Assembly (NCBI GenBank): GCA_946479255.1
Contig: CAMLFK010000015.1
Location: forward strand, 1-37,947
Direction: 5' to 3'
Length of the DNA stretch: 37,947 nt
Source: an uncultured Oxalobacteraceae bacterium
GTDB taxonomy: Bacteria > Pseudomonadota > Gammaproteobacteria > Burkholderiales > Burkholderiaceae
In this document: positions 1-7,683 of the stretch, one piece after another
Layout of the letters: each line of letters opens with the position of its first letter
How positions within the stretch are numbered: position 1 is the stretch's first letter
The notes under the pieces: model-generated
Database searches by the model: none
What the model saw: only the letters and a program-made list of their open reading frames with translations
What the model was told of the DNA's origin: nothing
Made by a program: the position numbers and the translations under genes

Positions 1-2
1 GC

Positions 3-935
<933 letters not shown>

Positions 936-979
936 TGAAAGGGCGCGCTTGAACGGCGCGCTTTGAATGCTGTTTATAG

Positions 980-1011
980 AGCGGCCCCCTGGTAACAGCG
1001 GGCCGCTTTTT
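980..1011 (+). terminator. Intrinsic terminator of icd
   Basis: An 8-bp stem AGCGGCCC (980-987/988) with GGGCCGCT (1000-1007), followed by TTTTT. It lies 45 bp after the icd stop. A second, imperfect GC-rich hairpin lies just upstream (937-965). Confidence 0.85.
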
Positions 1012-1059
1012 CTACGGATTCGCCAGCTTCAGCGAGCCGGTTGCGGCGGGATAGCCCTG

Positions 1060-1072
1060 TGAGTTTCACTCA
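1060..1072 (+). promoter_or_regulatory. Possible LysR-type T-N11-A dyad
   Basis: TGAGT-TTC-ACTCA is a perfect 5+5 dyad that also fits the T-N11-A pattern of LysR-type binding sites. It sits 58 bp upstream of the chosen LysR start, a typical place for autoregulation. The motif is short, so chance is possible. Confidence 0.4.
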
Positions 1073-1129
1073 TGAATGCGATCAATGCCAGCCTTAATGC
1101 TAGACTTGGGCGTCATGAGCAGAGTTCAT

Positions 1130-1807
1130 ATGTCCCGGATCGATCTCAACAATATTCAAAGCTTCATCCTGGTCGCGCGCGAGCGCAGTTTTACGCGCGC
1201 AGCGGCGCAGCTGGGCGTGTCGCAATCGGCGCTCAGCCACAGCATGCGGGCCCTCGAAGCCAAGCTTGGGGTGCGCCTGCTGGCCCGCTCGACGCGCGGC
1301 GTGGCCACCACGGAAGCGGGTGAGCGCCTGCTCCAGAATGTGGCCGGCTACTTCGAAGGCATCGAGACCGAACTGGCTTTGCTGGATGACTTCCGCGGCG
1401 CGCCTTCGGGCAGCTTCCGCATCACGGCCTTCGACCATCCGGCCGACACGGTGTTGTGGCCCAAGCTCTCCAAGCTCTTGCGCGAATATCCGGCGCTCAG
1501 CGTGGAGATCGATGTGAACTATGTGCTGGTCGATATCGTCGCCGACCGCTTCGATGCCGGGGTGCGCTATGGCGACCAGGTGGCCAAGGACATGATCGCG
1601 GTGCGCATCGCGCCGGACCAGCAGATCGTCGTCGTGGCAACGCCCGAGTACCTGGAACGCCGGCCCCCGCCGGCCAGCCCGCGCGACTTGAGCAGGCACG
1701 ATTGCGTCAACCTGCGCTTGCCGACCCGCCATCTGTACTACTCCAGCCGGCGCCAGTCATCGCCCGGGTTTTTACTGATCGTCGAAGCGCTGCGATACAA
1801 ACCGTGA
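1130..1807 (+). CDS. LysR family transcriptional regulator with apparent internal deletion
   Basis: The N-terminus has the LysR winged helix-turn-helix (IDLNNIQSFILVARERSFTRAAAQLGVSQ region, residues about 3-60) and the start of the effector-binding domain. The protein is 225 residues, against about 300 for the family. The sequence runs normally to CVNLRLPT (about residue 193) and then jumps to RHLYYSSRRQSSPGF, which in relatives lies close to the C-terminus. About 70-75 residues of the second effector subdomain therefore seem to be missing, in frame. DNA binding may persist but ligand response is probably lost. The start at 1130 (MSRIDLN) matches the usual family N-terminus; ATGs at 1115 and 1076 are alternatives. 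The stop overlaps the tupB start by 4 bp. The target genes are unknown. Confidence 0.8.
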   Translation: MSRIDLNNIQSFILVARERSFTRAAAQLGVSQSALSHSMRALEAKLGVRLLARSTRGVATTEAGERLLQNVAGYFEGIETELALLDDFRGAPSGSFRITAFDHPADTVLWPKLSKLLREYPALSVEIDVNYVLVDIVADRFDAGVRYGDQVAKDMIAVRIAPDQQIVVVATPEYLERRPPPASPRDLSRHDCVNLRLPTRHLYYSSRRQSSPGFLLIVEALRYKP

Positions 1808-2514
1808 GCACCGCCTTCCATTGGCACGATGCGGTGCGCGACGCCTTCGCTTTGCTGGTGACGGGCGATGCGGCGCTTTGGCAGATCGTCTGGGTCTCGT
1901 TCAAAACCAGCGTGACCGGCCTGCTGCTGGCCACGCCGCCCGCCATCCTGGCAGGGTATGCGTTAGCCCGGGGCCGCTTTGCGGGCAGGCGCCTGCTGAT
2001 CTGGCTGGCGCAGGCGGCGTTGTCGATGCCGACCGTGCTCATTGGCCTGCTGCTGTACGCGCTGCTGTCGCGCCAGGGCGCATGGGGCAAGCTGCAGTGG
2101 CTGTTCACGCAGAACGGCATGATCCTGGGCCAGTGCGCCATCGCGCTGCCGGTGCTGCTTGCGTTCACGCTGGCTGCCGTGCAGGGCGCCGACCCGCGCT
2201 ACTTTGAGACCGCCGCGGCGCTCGGCGCCTCGCCCGCACGCGTCATGTGGACCGTGCTGCGCGAGACCCGCTTTGCCGTCATGGCCGCCATCATCAGCGG
2301 CTTCGGGCGGGTGATTTCCGAAGTCGGCTGCGCCCTCATGATTGGCGGGAACATCGCCGGCGAAACCCGCACCATGACCACCGCGATCGCGCTCGAAACC
2401 AGCAAGGGCGAGTTCGCGCAGGGGATCGCGCTGGGCCTGGTGCTGATTGCGCTGGCGCTGCTGATGAACGGCGCACTGATGCTGCTGCAAGGCGATGCGA
2501 GGGCGCGCGCATGA
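1804..2514 (+). CDS. tupB: Tungstate ABC transporter permease (TupB type)
   Basis: Inner-membrane permease of about 236 residues, the usual size of TupB. It has several hydrophobic segments and the cytoplasmic coupling-loop region (AAALGASPARVMWTVLRETRF) that contacts the ATPase. The stretch GRVISEVGCALMIGGNI is typical of tungstate/molybdate-type permeases. The start is a GTG at 1804 within GTGA, overlapping the LysR stop. No clear ribosome binding site precedes it, so translation is probably coupled to the upstream frame. It overlaps tupC by ATGA at 2511-2514. Substrate assignment rests mainly on the adjacent binding protein. The gene order permease-ATPase-binding protein differs from the more common tupABC order. 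Confidence 0.88.
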   Translation: MSTAFHWHDAVRDAFALLVTGDAALWQIVWVSFKTSVTGLLLATPPAILAGYALARGRFAGRRLLIWLAQAALSMPTVLIGLLLYALLSRQGAWGKLQWLFTQNGMILGQCAIALPVLLAFTLAAVQGADPRYFETAAALGASPARVMWTVLRETRFAVMAAIISGFGRVISEVGCALMIGGNIAGETRTMTTAIALETSKGEFAQGIALGLVLIALALLMNGALMLLQGDARARA

Positions 2515-3164
2515 GCGCTCTGCTGACCATCGACCGCCTGCGCAAGAACCTGGGCACGCGCCGGCTGTTCGACATTGACTCCTTCGAGCTCGATGCCGCG
2601 CAAGCCTACGTCCTCACCGGCATCAATGGCGCCGGCAAGAGCACGCTGTTGAGGATACTGGCGGGACTCGAATCGTGCGAGGCAGGCACCGTGACCTGGC
2701 AAGGCCAGACGTCGGCGCTGTCGCCATACCCACGTGCGCTGCGCAACGCCATCGTCTATGTGCATCAGCATCCCATCATGTTCTCAACCAGCGTGCAATC
2801 GAATATCGGCTATGGCCTGGCCGCGCGCGGCATGCCGCGCCAGCGGATCGAAGCGATCGTCGAGGAAGCGATGGAGTGGGCCGGGGTGGCCTACCTGCGC
2901 GGCACCGCGCCGGCCACCTGGTCGGGTGGCGAGAAGCAGCGCGTGGCGCTGGCCCGTGCCAAAGTGCTGCAGCCGAAGCTGATGCTGCTCGATGAGCCGA
3001 CCGCCAACCTGGACGGCGCGGCGCGCGAGCAGGTGATTGCCCTGATACCGGACGTGGTGGCGGCCGGCGCCAGCGTGGTGATGGCATGCCACGACCGCGA
3101 CCTCATCGGCCTGCAGGGCGTACGCCGCATCAAGCTGCGCGACGGCCAGCTTGTCTATAAATGA
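2511..3164 (+). CDS. tupC: Tungstate ABC transporter ATP-binding protein (TupC type)
   Basis: A cytoplasmic ATPase of 217 residues that drives the TupB permease. Walker A is GINGAGKST (about residue 37), the Q-loop region is VHQHPIMF, the ABC signature is WSGGEKQRVALA, and Walker B is LMLLDEPTANLD, followed by a switch histidine in ACHDRD. The size fits a stand-alone import ATPase without a C-terminal regulatory (TOBE) domain. It starts on the ATG that overlaps the tupB stop and ends 10 bp before the tupA GTG start. Substrate specificity is inferred from operon context. Confidence 0.9.
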   Translation: MSALLTIDRLRKNLGTRRLFDIDSFELDAAQAYVLTGINGAGKSTLLRILAGLESCEAGTVTWQGQTSALSPYPRALRNAIVYVHQHPIMFSTSVQSNIGYGLAARGMPRQRIEAIVEEAMEWAGVAYLRGTAPATWSGGEKQRVALARAKVLQPKLMLLDEPTANLDGAAREQVIALIPDVVAAGASVVMACHDRDLIGLQGVRRIKLRDGQLVYK

Positions 3165-3174
3165 AAGGACCGGC

Positions 3175-4008
3175 GTGAACCGTATCGTATCGACCGCGTT
3201 GCTGCTTATTGCCATTGTGGGCGCGCCATTGGCGCAGGCGCGGCAGGTGCTGCGCATGTCGACCACCACCAGTACCGAACAATCCGGACTTCTGGCCCAC
3301 CTGCTGCCGCAGTTTGAGGCGAAAAGCGGAATCAAGGTCCATGTCATCGCGGTCGGCAGCGGCAAGGCGCTGGAGCTGGCCAGGAACGGCGACGTGGACC
3401 TGGCCCTGGTGCACGCGCGCGCCGCGGAAGACCGCTTTGTTGCCGATGGCGCCGGCGTGGACCGGCGCGATGTGATGTACAACGACTTCATCGTCGTCGG
3501 CCCGCCTGCCGATCCCGCACGGGTCAAGGGAGGCAGGGATGTCGTGGCCGCCTTCGCGAAGATCGCGGCGGCCGGCGCCAGGTTCATCTCGCGCGGGGAC
3601 GAGTCGGGAACCCACGTCAAGGAAAAGCAGTACTGGAAGCTGGCCCGGACACAGCCGGCAGCCGCATGGTACGTGCAAGCGGGGCAGGGCATGGGCGAAG
3701 TGTTGAACATGGCGGGCGAGCTGTCGGCTTACACCTTGACCGACCGCGCAAGCTTTGGCGCCTACCGCGCCAGGACCGGCTTGGCTGTGATGGTGGAGGG
3801 CGATGCGCGCATGCTGAATCCGTATGGGATCATCGCGGTCAATCCCGCCCGCCACCCCGGCGTCAACTACCGGGCCGCGCGCCAGCTGATCGACTGGATG
3901 GTGTCGCCCGAAGGGCAAGGCCGTATCGCCGCTTTCAGGCCTGGTGGACAACAGCTGTTTTTCCCGGCGAAGCTGGTGAACAAGCTTAAACAACAGGCCA
4001 TTGAATGA
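3175..4008 (+). CDS. tupA: Periplasmic tungstate-binding protein (TupA type)
   Basis: Substrate-binding protein of 277 residues. It has a Sec signal peptide (hydrophobic core ALLLIAIVGAP, likely cleavage after LAQA). The mature start VLRMSTTTSTEQSG carries the TTTS motif that ligates the oxyanion in TupA proteins. Further family stretches are AVGSGKAL, DLALVHARAAE and YNDFIVVGPPADPA, plus SRGDESGTH. The GTG at 3175 is preferred over an in-frame TTG at 3151 because it has a GAAAGGA ribosome binding site and puts the signal peptide at the N-terminus. It is last in the tup operon. No clear terminator follows; only a short 5-bp hairpin (4016-4029) without a U-run is visible. Confidence 0.92.
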   Translation: MNRIVSTALLLIAIVGAPLAQARQVLRMSTTTSTEQSGLLAHLLPQFEAKSGIKVHVIAVGSGKALELARNGDVDLALVHARAAEDRFVADGAGVDRRDVMYNDFIVVGPPADPARVKGGRDVVAAFAKIAAAGARFISRGDESGTHVKEKQYWKLARTQPAAAWYVQAGQGMGEVLNMAGELSAYTLTDRASFGAYRARTGLAVMVEGDARMLNPYGIIAVNPARHPGVNYRAARQLIDWMVSPEGQGRIAAFRPGGQQLFFPAKLVNKLKQQAIE

Positions 4009-4301
4009 AACTCATCCACGTCATCGTGGGGGAATGATACCCATCGATCAGCTGTTGGCTAGCGGGCGGATAATCGGCGTTTGCTACTGCCGAGCTTGTA
4101 TATCAATGTGGGCTTCGCTGTTCGGTACCGGCAGTGGCCGCTCACCGCCCGCACCGATTGACATGGCCTGTGTTCTACCTACATTGCGTCGCCAACATGA
4201 TCGTACCCCGCCGTCCGTTCTAGCCTCATTTCCTTCCATTACCTGCCAGTCAAAATTGCAGTTAGTCCCATCTTTCAAGTTTGAAATTATGTGGCGCTGA
4301 T
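4009..4301. other. Intergenic stretch without a supportable gene
   Basis: This roughly 290-bp stretch is clearly more AT-rich than its surroundings towards the right. Open frames exist on both strands, but they resemble no known protein and lack convincing start signals. A 14-bp palindrome TTTCAAGTTTGAAA at 4273-4286 could be an operator for an unidentified regulator. Confidence 0.4.
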
Positions 4302-4330
4302 TTGACAAATTGCAGTACGGCATGTAAAAA
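4302..4330 (+). promoter_or_regulatory. Sigma-70-like promoter of the polysaccharide lyase gene
   Basis: A perfect TTGACA (4302-4307), a 17-bp spacer and TAAAAA (4325-4330) lie about 125 bp upstream of the lyase start. The -35 is strong and the -10 is weak, which suggests regulated expression. Confidence 0.5.
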
Positions 4331-4339
4331 GTTGCTCAC

Positions 4340-4353
4340 AATCATCGATAATA
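4340..4353 (+). promoter_or_regulatory. Weak copy of the locus LacI-type operator
   Basis: AATCATCGATAATA matches 10 of 14 positions of the palindrome TGTTATCGATAACA found across the utilization locus. It lies 10 bp downstream of the proposed -10, the same geometry as at the other sites. The match is weak, so membership of the lyase gene in the regulon is uncertain. Confidence 0.3.
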
Positions 4354-4358
4354 TCTGT

Positions 4359-4381
4359 GCGGACTCGCGAGTCGAGTCCGC
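4359..4381 (+). other. 5' leader hairpin upstream of the lyase gene
   Basis: GCGGACTC (4359-4366) pairs with GAGTCCGC (4374-4381) around a 7-base loop. An overlapping palindrome ACTCGCGAGT allows an alternative fold. It lies in the predicted 5' leader and has no U-run, so it is not a terminator. Confidence 0.4.
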
Positions 4382-4456
4382 TGGTTGGCGTTTACGCCCG
4401 ATCGTTCGAGACAGCAATACACCGCCCGATGGGTGGCGTGATGAGGAGTGAGCAGC

Positions 4457-6454
4457 ATGAAAAAATATTTGAACACAATGGCGGCCGTCGTTCTCGCCTG
4501 TGTGACTCAACTGGCTTCGGCGCAGTTCAGCGCGCCGGCAAGTACTTACAGCAGCACCGAGATGGCGGCCGTCGCCACCGCGCTGAGCGTGGCCTCTCTG
4601 ACGACCGCGATCGACAATTTCGATTCCGCGCCGACGGTGATGGGCCATCCACGCCTGTTCAAAGGCTTGAGCGACTATGCGGGCATCGCTGCCGCCACCA
4701 AGGCCGAACGCCTCAAGTCGATCAACGCGCTGTCCGGCTACCTCAAGCGCAACCCGCTGTCGAACGCCACCAGCACGCTCATTTCGCAGGTCAACTCGAC
4801 CGACAACGCCACCCGCATGACCTCGTGGTGGGCCCAGAACCGTCTGCTCGAAGGCATGGCCGAGTCGGCGGTGGCATGGTATTTCACACAGGACCCATGG
4901 TTCCTGACCGAGATGCGCGCCCGGATGGCGCTGTTCGGTCCTGCCGCGCTCAATCGCGCCTGCAGCGGCGACGTCGCCGAGACGCGCGACTACGCCTGGT
5001 ATTTCGCGCTGGCGTATGACTTCGCCTACGCCGCCATGAGCGCTGCCGACCGCAAAATGGTGACCGACATCGTGACCGCCTGCGGCAACGCCGGCCTGGT
5101 CAAGACCGCCGACACCGTCAAGGCCTATCCGGAAAACGGGATCGCCTTCAACGCCCTCGGCAAATTCGTCGGCGCGCTCTTGATCGTGCGCGGCGACCAT
5201 CCGGCCATCGATCCATGGCTGCGCACCACGCTGCCGGTGTACGTCGCGGCCGTAAGCCCATGGGGCGGCGAGGATGGCGGCTTTGCCAACGGCTCGTCCT
5301 ATGCGCAATGGGATGCCGGCGAATCGCTGATCTTCTGGGACCTGATCGAACGCGTACTGAATGTCCCGTTCTACAAGAAGCCATGGCTGAACGAATTTGC
5401 CCGCTTCATCGCCTTCGCGCTGCCGCCCGGCACCCCGGTTGGCGTGTTCGGTGACGGCGCCGAAGTGAACCGCAGCGAAGAATGGGCGCGCTTCGGCAAA
5501 GCCATCATGAACCGTTCCGAGACCACCCTGTCGCGCTGGTACGTCAAGCAGCAGAGCGGGGAAGACTATGCGCGCCTGCACATTCTGCTCAGCCCGCGCG
5601 AGTACGGCAGCTTGATCGCGCTGCCATCCACCCAGCCCAATGGCGCCTACTTCCCGGTGGTGGGATGGTCGGCGATGCACAGCTCGATGATCGACCGCCT
5701 GCGCACCTCGGTATTCTTCAAGAGCAGCCCGTTCGGCTCGGTGAATCACTCGCACGCCGACCAGAATGGTTTTGTGATGTACTCGAAGGGTAAAGTGCTG
5801 GCCATGGACAGCGGCTATTACGACTACTATAACTCGCCGCACTGGCGCGAATACTACAAGCAGACGAAGGCGCACAACGCGATCACCTTCGATGGCGGCA
5901 TCGGCCAGAGCCTGGGCCTCTCCGGATTGGGCGAACGCAGCGCGTCCGGCCAGCTGACCAAGTTTATCCAGACGGACGGGTACGACATCACCGCCGGCGA
6001 TGCGGCCGCCGCTTATGGGGGCAAGCTCACCAAGGCCAAGCGCACGCTGATCTTCATCCGCCCGTCGACCCTGGTGACGGTCGACCAGCTCGACAGCGTC
6101 ACGGCCCGCAAGTACGAGTACAACCTGCACACCGGCGTGGCGCTGACGGGCGATGCCAACGGCTTCCGTACCGACGTGGCACCGGCCGAGATGTGCGGCA
6201 CGGTGGCGTCGCCGGACGCCCTGGTCCAGACCACCTCGCTTGGCTACACGCCCGCACCGACGGTCGCCACGGCGCCTCACTTCTGGAACAAGTTTTCTTA
6301 CGGCACCGCGATGAGCCGCGGACTGATCGTCTCGGTATTGCGCACCGACTGCACCACCGCCGTGCCGGTCATCAGCTTTGTCGGCGCGAACGCAACGATC
6401 AACGCCGGCGGGCGCGTTATTTCCGTCACCGACGCCGACGTGACTGTGAACTAA
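4457..6454 (+). CDS. Secreted heparinase II/III-type polysaccharide lyase
   Basis: A 665-residue exported protein: signal peptide MKKYLNTMAAVVLACVTQ ending near ASAQ, an alpha-helical toroid-type N-terminal half, then a heparinase II/III-like beta-sandwich domain from about residue 390. The C-terminal domain is recognisable from NHSHADQNGFVMYSKGKV, LAMDSGYYDYYNSPHW and YKQTKAHNAITFDG, which carry the conserved histidines and tyrosines of this fold. Such lyases cleave glycosidic bonds next to uronic acids and leave a 4,5-unsaturated residue, the substrate type of the GH88 enzyme at 21.5-22.7 kb. The exact polysaccharide cannot be told. The start at 4457 follows a GAGGAG ribosome binding site. 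It stands alone, convergent with the broken hydrolase. Confidence 0.82.
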   Translation: MKKYLNTMAAVVLACVTQLASAQFSAPASTYSSTEMAAVATALSVASLTTAIDNFDSAPTVMGHPRLFKGLSDYAGIAAATKAERLKSINALSGYLKRNPLSNATSTLISQVNSTDNATRMTSWWAQNRLLEGMAESAVAWYFTQDPWFLTEMRARMALFGPAALNRACSGDVAETRDYAWYFALAYDFAYAAMSAADRKMVTDIVTACGNAGLVKTADTVKAYPENGIAFNALGKFVGALLIVRGDHPAIDPWLRTTLPVYVAAVSPWGGEDGGFANGSSYAQWDAGESLIFWDLIERVLNVPFYKKPWLNEFARFIAFALPPGTPVGVFGDGAEVNRSEEWARFGKAIMNRSETTLSRWYVKQQSGEDYARLHILLSPREYGSLIALPSTQPNGAYFPVVGWSAMHSSMIDRLRTSVFFKSSPFGSVNHSHADQNGFVMYSKGKVLAMDSGYYDYYNSPHWREYYKQTKAHNAITFDGGIGQSLGLSGLGERSASGQLTKFIQTDGYDITAGDAAAAYGGKLTKAKRTLIFIRPSTLVTVDQLDSVTARKYEYNLHTGVALTGDANGFRTDVAPAEMCGTVASPDALVQTTSLGYTPAPTVATAPHFWNKFSYGTAMSRGLIVSVLRTDCTTAVPVISFVGANATINAGGRVISVTDADVTVN

Positions 6455-6480
6455 GTACCCGAACGGAAATGAATGTGAAG

Positions 6481-6585
6481 TTTTGGCGAGCATGGCCGGA
6501 TGCGATGCAAGGCGCACGGCGCGACGCAGTGCGAGCACTGCTAGCAGCGGGCAACGCCGCAGCGCGCCGGGTGTGGAAGCCAAAA
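6481..6585. repeat. Highly structured intergenic element bounded by inverted TTTTGGC/GCCAAAA
   Basis: The outer arms TTTTGGC (6481-6487) and GCCAAAA (6579-6585) enclose a nested inverted repeat CGGCGCG (6517-6523)/CGCGCCG (6563-6569). Inside that is a perfect hairpin GCAGTGC-GA-GCACTGC (6526-6541). The nested symmetry suggests a cruciform or folded RNA, such as a dispersed repeat element or a 3' UTR structure. Only one copy is visible in the window, so calling it a repeat is inference. Confidence 0.4.
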
Positions 6586-6623
6586 ATCACATTTATTTTC
6601 GAGCGGGTACTTCAGTACTTGCT

Positions 6624-6656
6624 TCAACGCGGGGTCGGTGCCTGACCCCGCGTTGA
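6624..6656. terminator. 13-bp perfect hairpin between convergent genes
   Basis: TCAACGCGGGGTC (6624-6636) is perfectly complementary to GACCCCGCGTTGA (6644-6656), with a 7-base loop. No long U-run follows on either strand, so it resembles a REP-like palindrome that may stop or protect transcripts from both sides rather than a classical terminator. Confidence 0.5.
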
Positions 6657-6693
6657 CTAGGTGTACGCCAGTAAGCTTCATCATGCGCGCGTA

Positions 6694-7463
6694 TTATTCC
6701 TTCGGCTTCAAGTAGCCGTGCATGGCCAGCCAGCGCGTGAAGCTGTTGAACCAGCCGGTGCTGGTGGTGGTCTTTGAGTACATGCCAAAGCCGTGGCCAC
6801 CTTGTTCGTACAAGTGGAATTCCACCGGTCGCTTGGCGCTGCGCCAGCTGTCGATCAGGCCAAAGCCTGCATTGGCGAAGAGGGGATCGTCGGCGGCCAG
6901 CGCGATGAACAGCGGCGGCGCATCGGCCGGTACCGTGACCGCCGCCAGCGGCCCGTAGATGTTGGCAATGAACGCCGGCTTGGCGTCCTGGCCGTGCAGC
7001 GCGGTCGACATGGTCAGCATCGCGCCGGCCGAGAAGGCGAGCATGCCGATGCGGTCCGGGTCCACTCGCCACGCTTTGGCGCGTGACCTGATCAGGGAAG
7101 CACGAAGGCGGCCACGCCTTTGGCGGCCAGCGCCTTGGCGACATCCCAGCCCTCGTTGTTCATCGACAGGGTACGAAAACCACCGCCGGGTGCGACGATG
7201 ACGGCCGCGCCGCTCGCTTTGCCCGGAGGCGGAAGGAAGGGTGTCAGCGTCGCGACGGTGACGTTGCGGGCGAATACGCTGCCGTATTGGCGGTGCCAGC
7301 TTTCGGCGGTCGCCGCGCCTGGCGAGGCGCCGGTGTCAAGGATGATCGCTGCCGGCTGGGCCGGGATCGGGATGGGCTCCATCTTGTCCTGCTGCGCCTG
7401 TACCGGCGTGACCAGCGCCCATGCGAGCGTGAACCCTACGGCAGCCTGATTCCATGTTTTCAT
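6694..7463 (-). pseudogene. Secreted alpha/beta hydrolase (esterase-like), broken by an internal deletion
   Basis: Reading leftward, the first part (7463-7092) has a signal peptide ending near PVQA and the N-terminal half of an acetyl-esterase-like alpha/beta hydrolase, with the oxyanion-hole region VIVAPGGGFRTLSMNNEG, then ends at AAFVLP-stop. A different frame resumes with RAKAWRVDPDRIG and the nucleophile elbow FSAGA, then ADDPLF (acid) and QGGHGFGM (histidine), ending at 6694. In relatives some 50-60 residues separate AAFVL from the RAKAW-type helix. A deletion with loss of frame near 7085-7095 explains both halves. All three triad residues remain in the second frame. Such enzymes often remove acetyl groups from xylan or pectin. 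A sequencing error alone would not account for the missing block. Confidence 0.75.
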
Positions 7464-7613
7464 GGGTTGTCTCCTCTGTCAAAACATGGAAGATAGCGCA
7501 ATCCTTTTATGTTAGGGGATGATTGAGGTGTCAGCCTTAGTGATACGAATTCCGATATCAATCACGATAAAAAAGTAATTGGTCTTCTTTGTGTGCACGA
7601 AATACATTGATGT

Positions 7614-7627
7614 GGTTAGCGCTATCA
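7614..7627 (+). promoter_or_regulatory. LacI-family-like operator upstream of the GH3 gene
   Basis: GGTTAGCGCTATCA has a perfect 8-bp core TAGCGCTA and resembles known LacI-family operators of the TGATAGCGCTATCA type. It differs clearly from the TGTTATCGATAACA motif of the utilization locus, so another regulator is likely. It lies 57 bp upstream of the GH3 start. A separate TGATA/TATCA dyad occurs at 7541-7560. Confidence 0.4.
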
Positions 7628-7683
7628 ACGGTAGATTGCGCAATCATTTCATAACATCCATAAGAATATCAACGGAGATCCTT

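Noticed and set aside
4001..4323. Small open frames on both strands between tupA and the lyase gene
   Set aside because: They have no family resemblance, no convincing start signals and unbiased codon use. They overlap the lyase promoter.
4262..6583. Open frame of 773 codons on the minus strand opposite the polysaccharide lyase gene
   Set aside because: The encoded sequence is rich in Arg, His, Gly and Gln and matches no family. It is the antisense shadow of a GC-rich gene whose plus-strand product is clearly recognisable.
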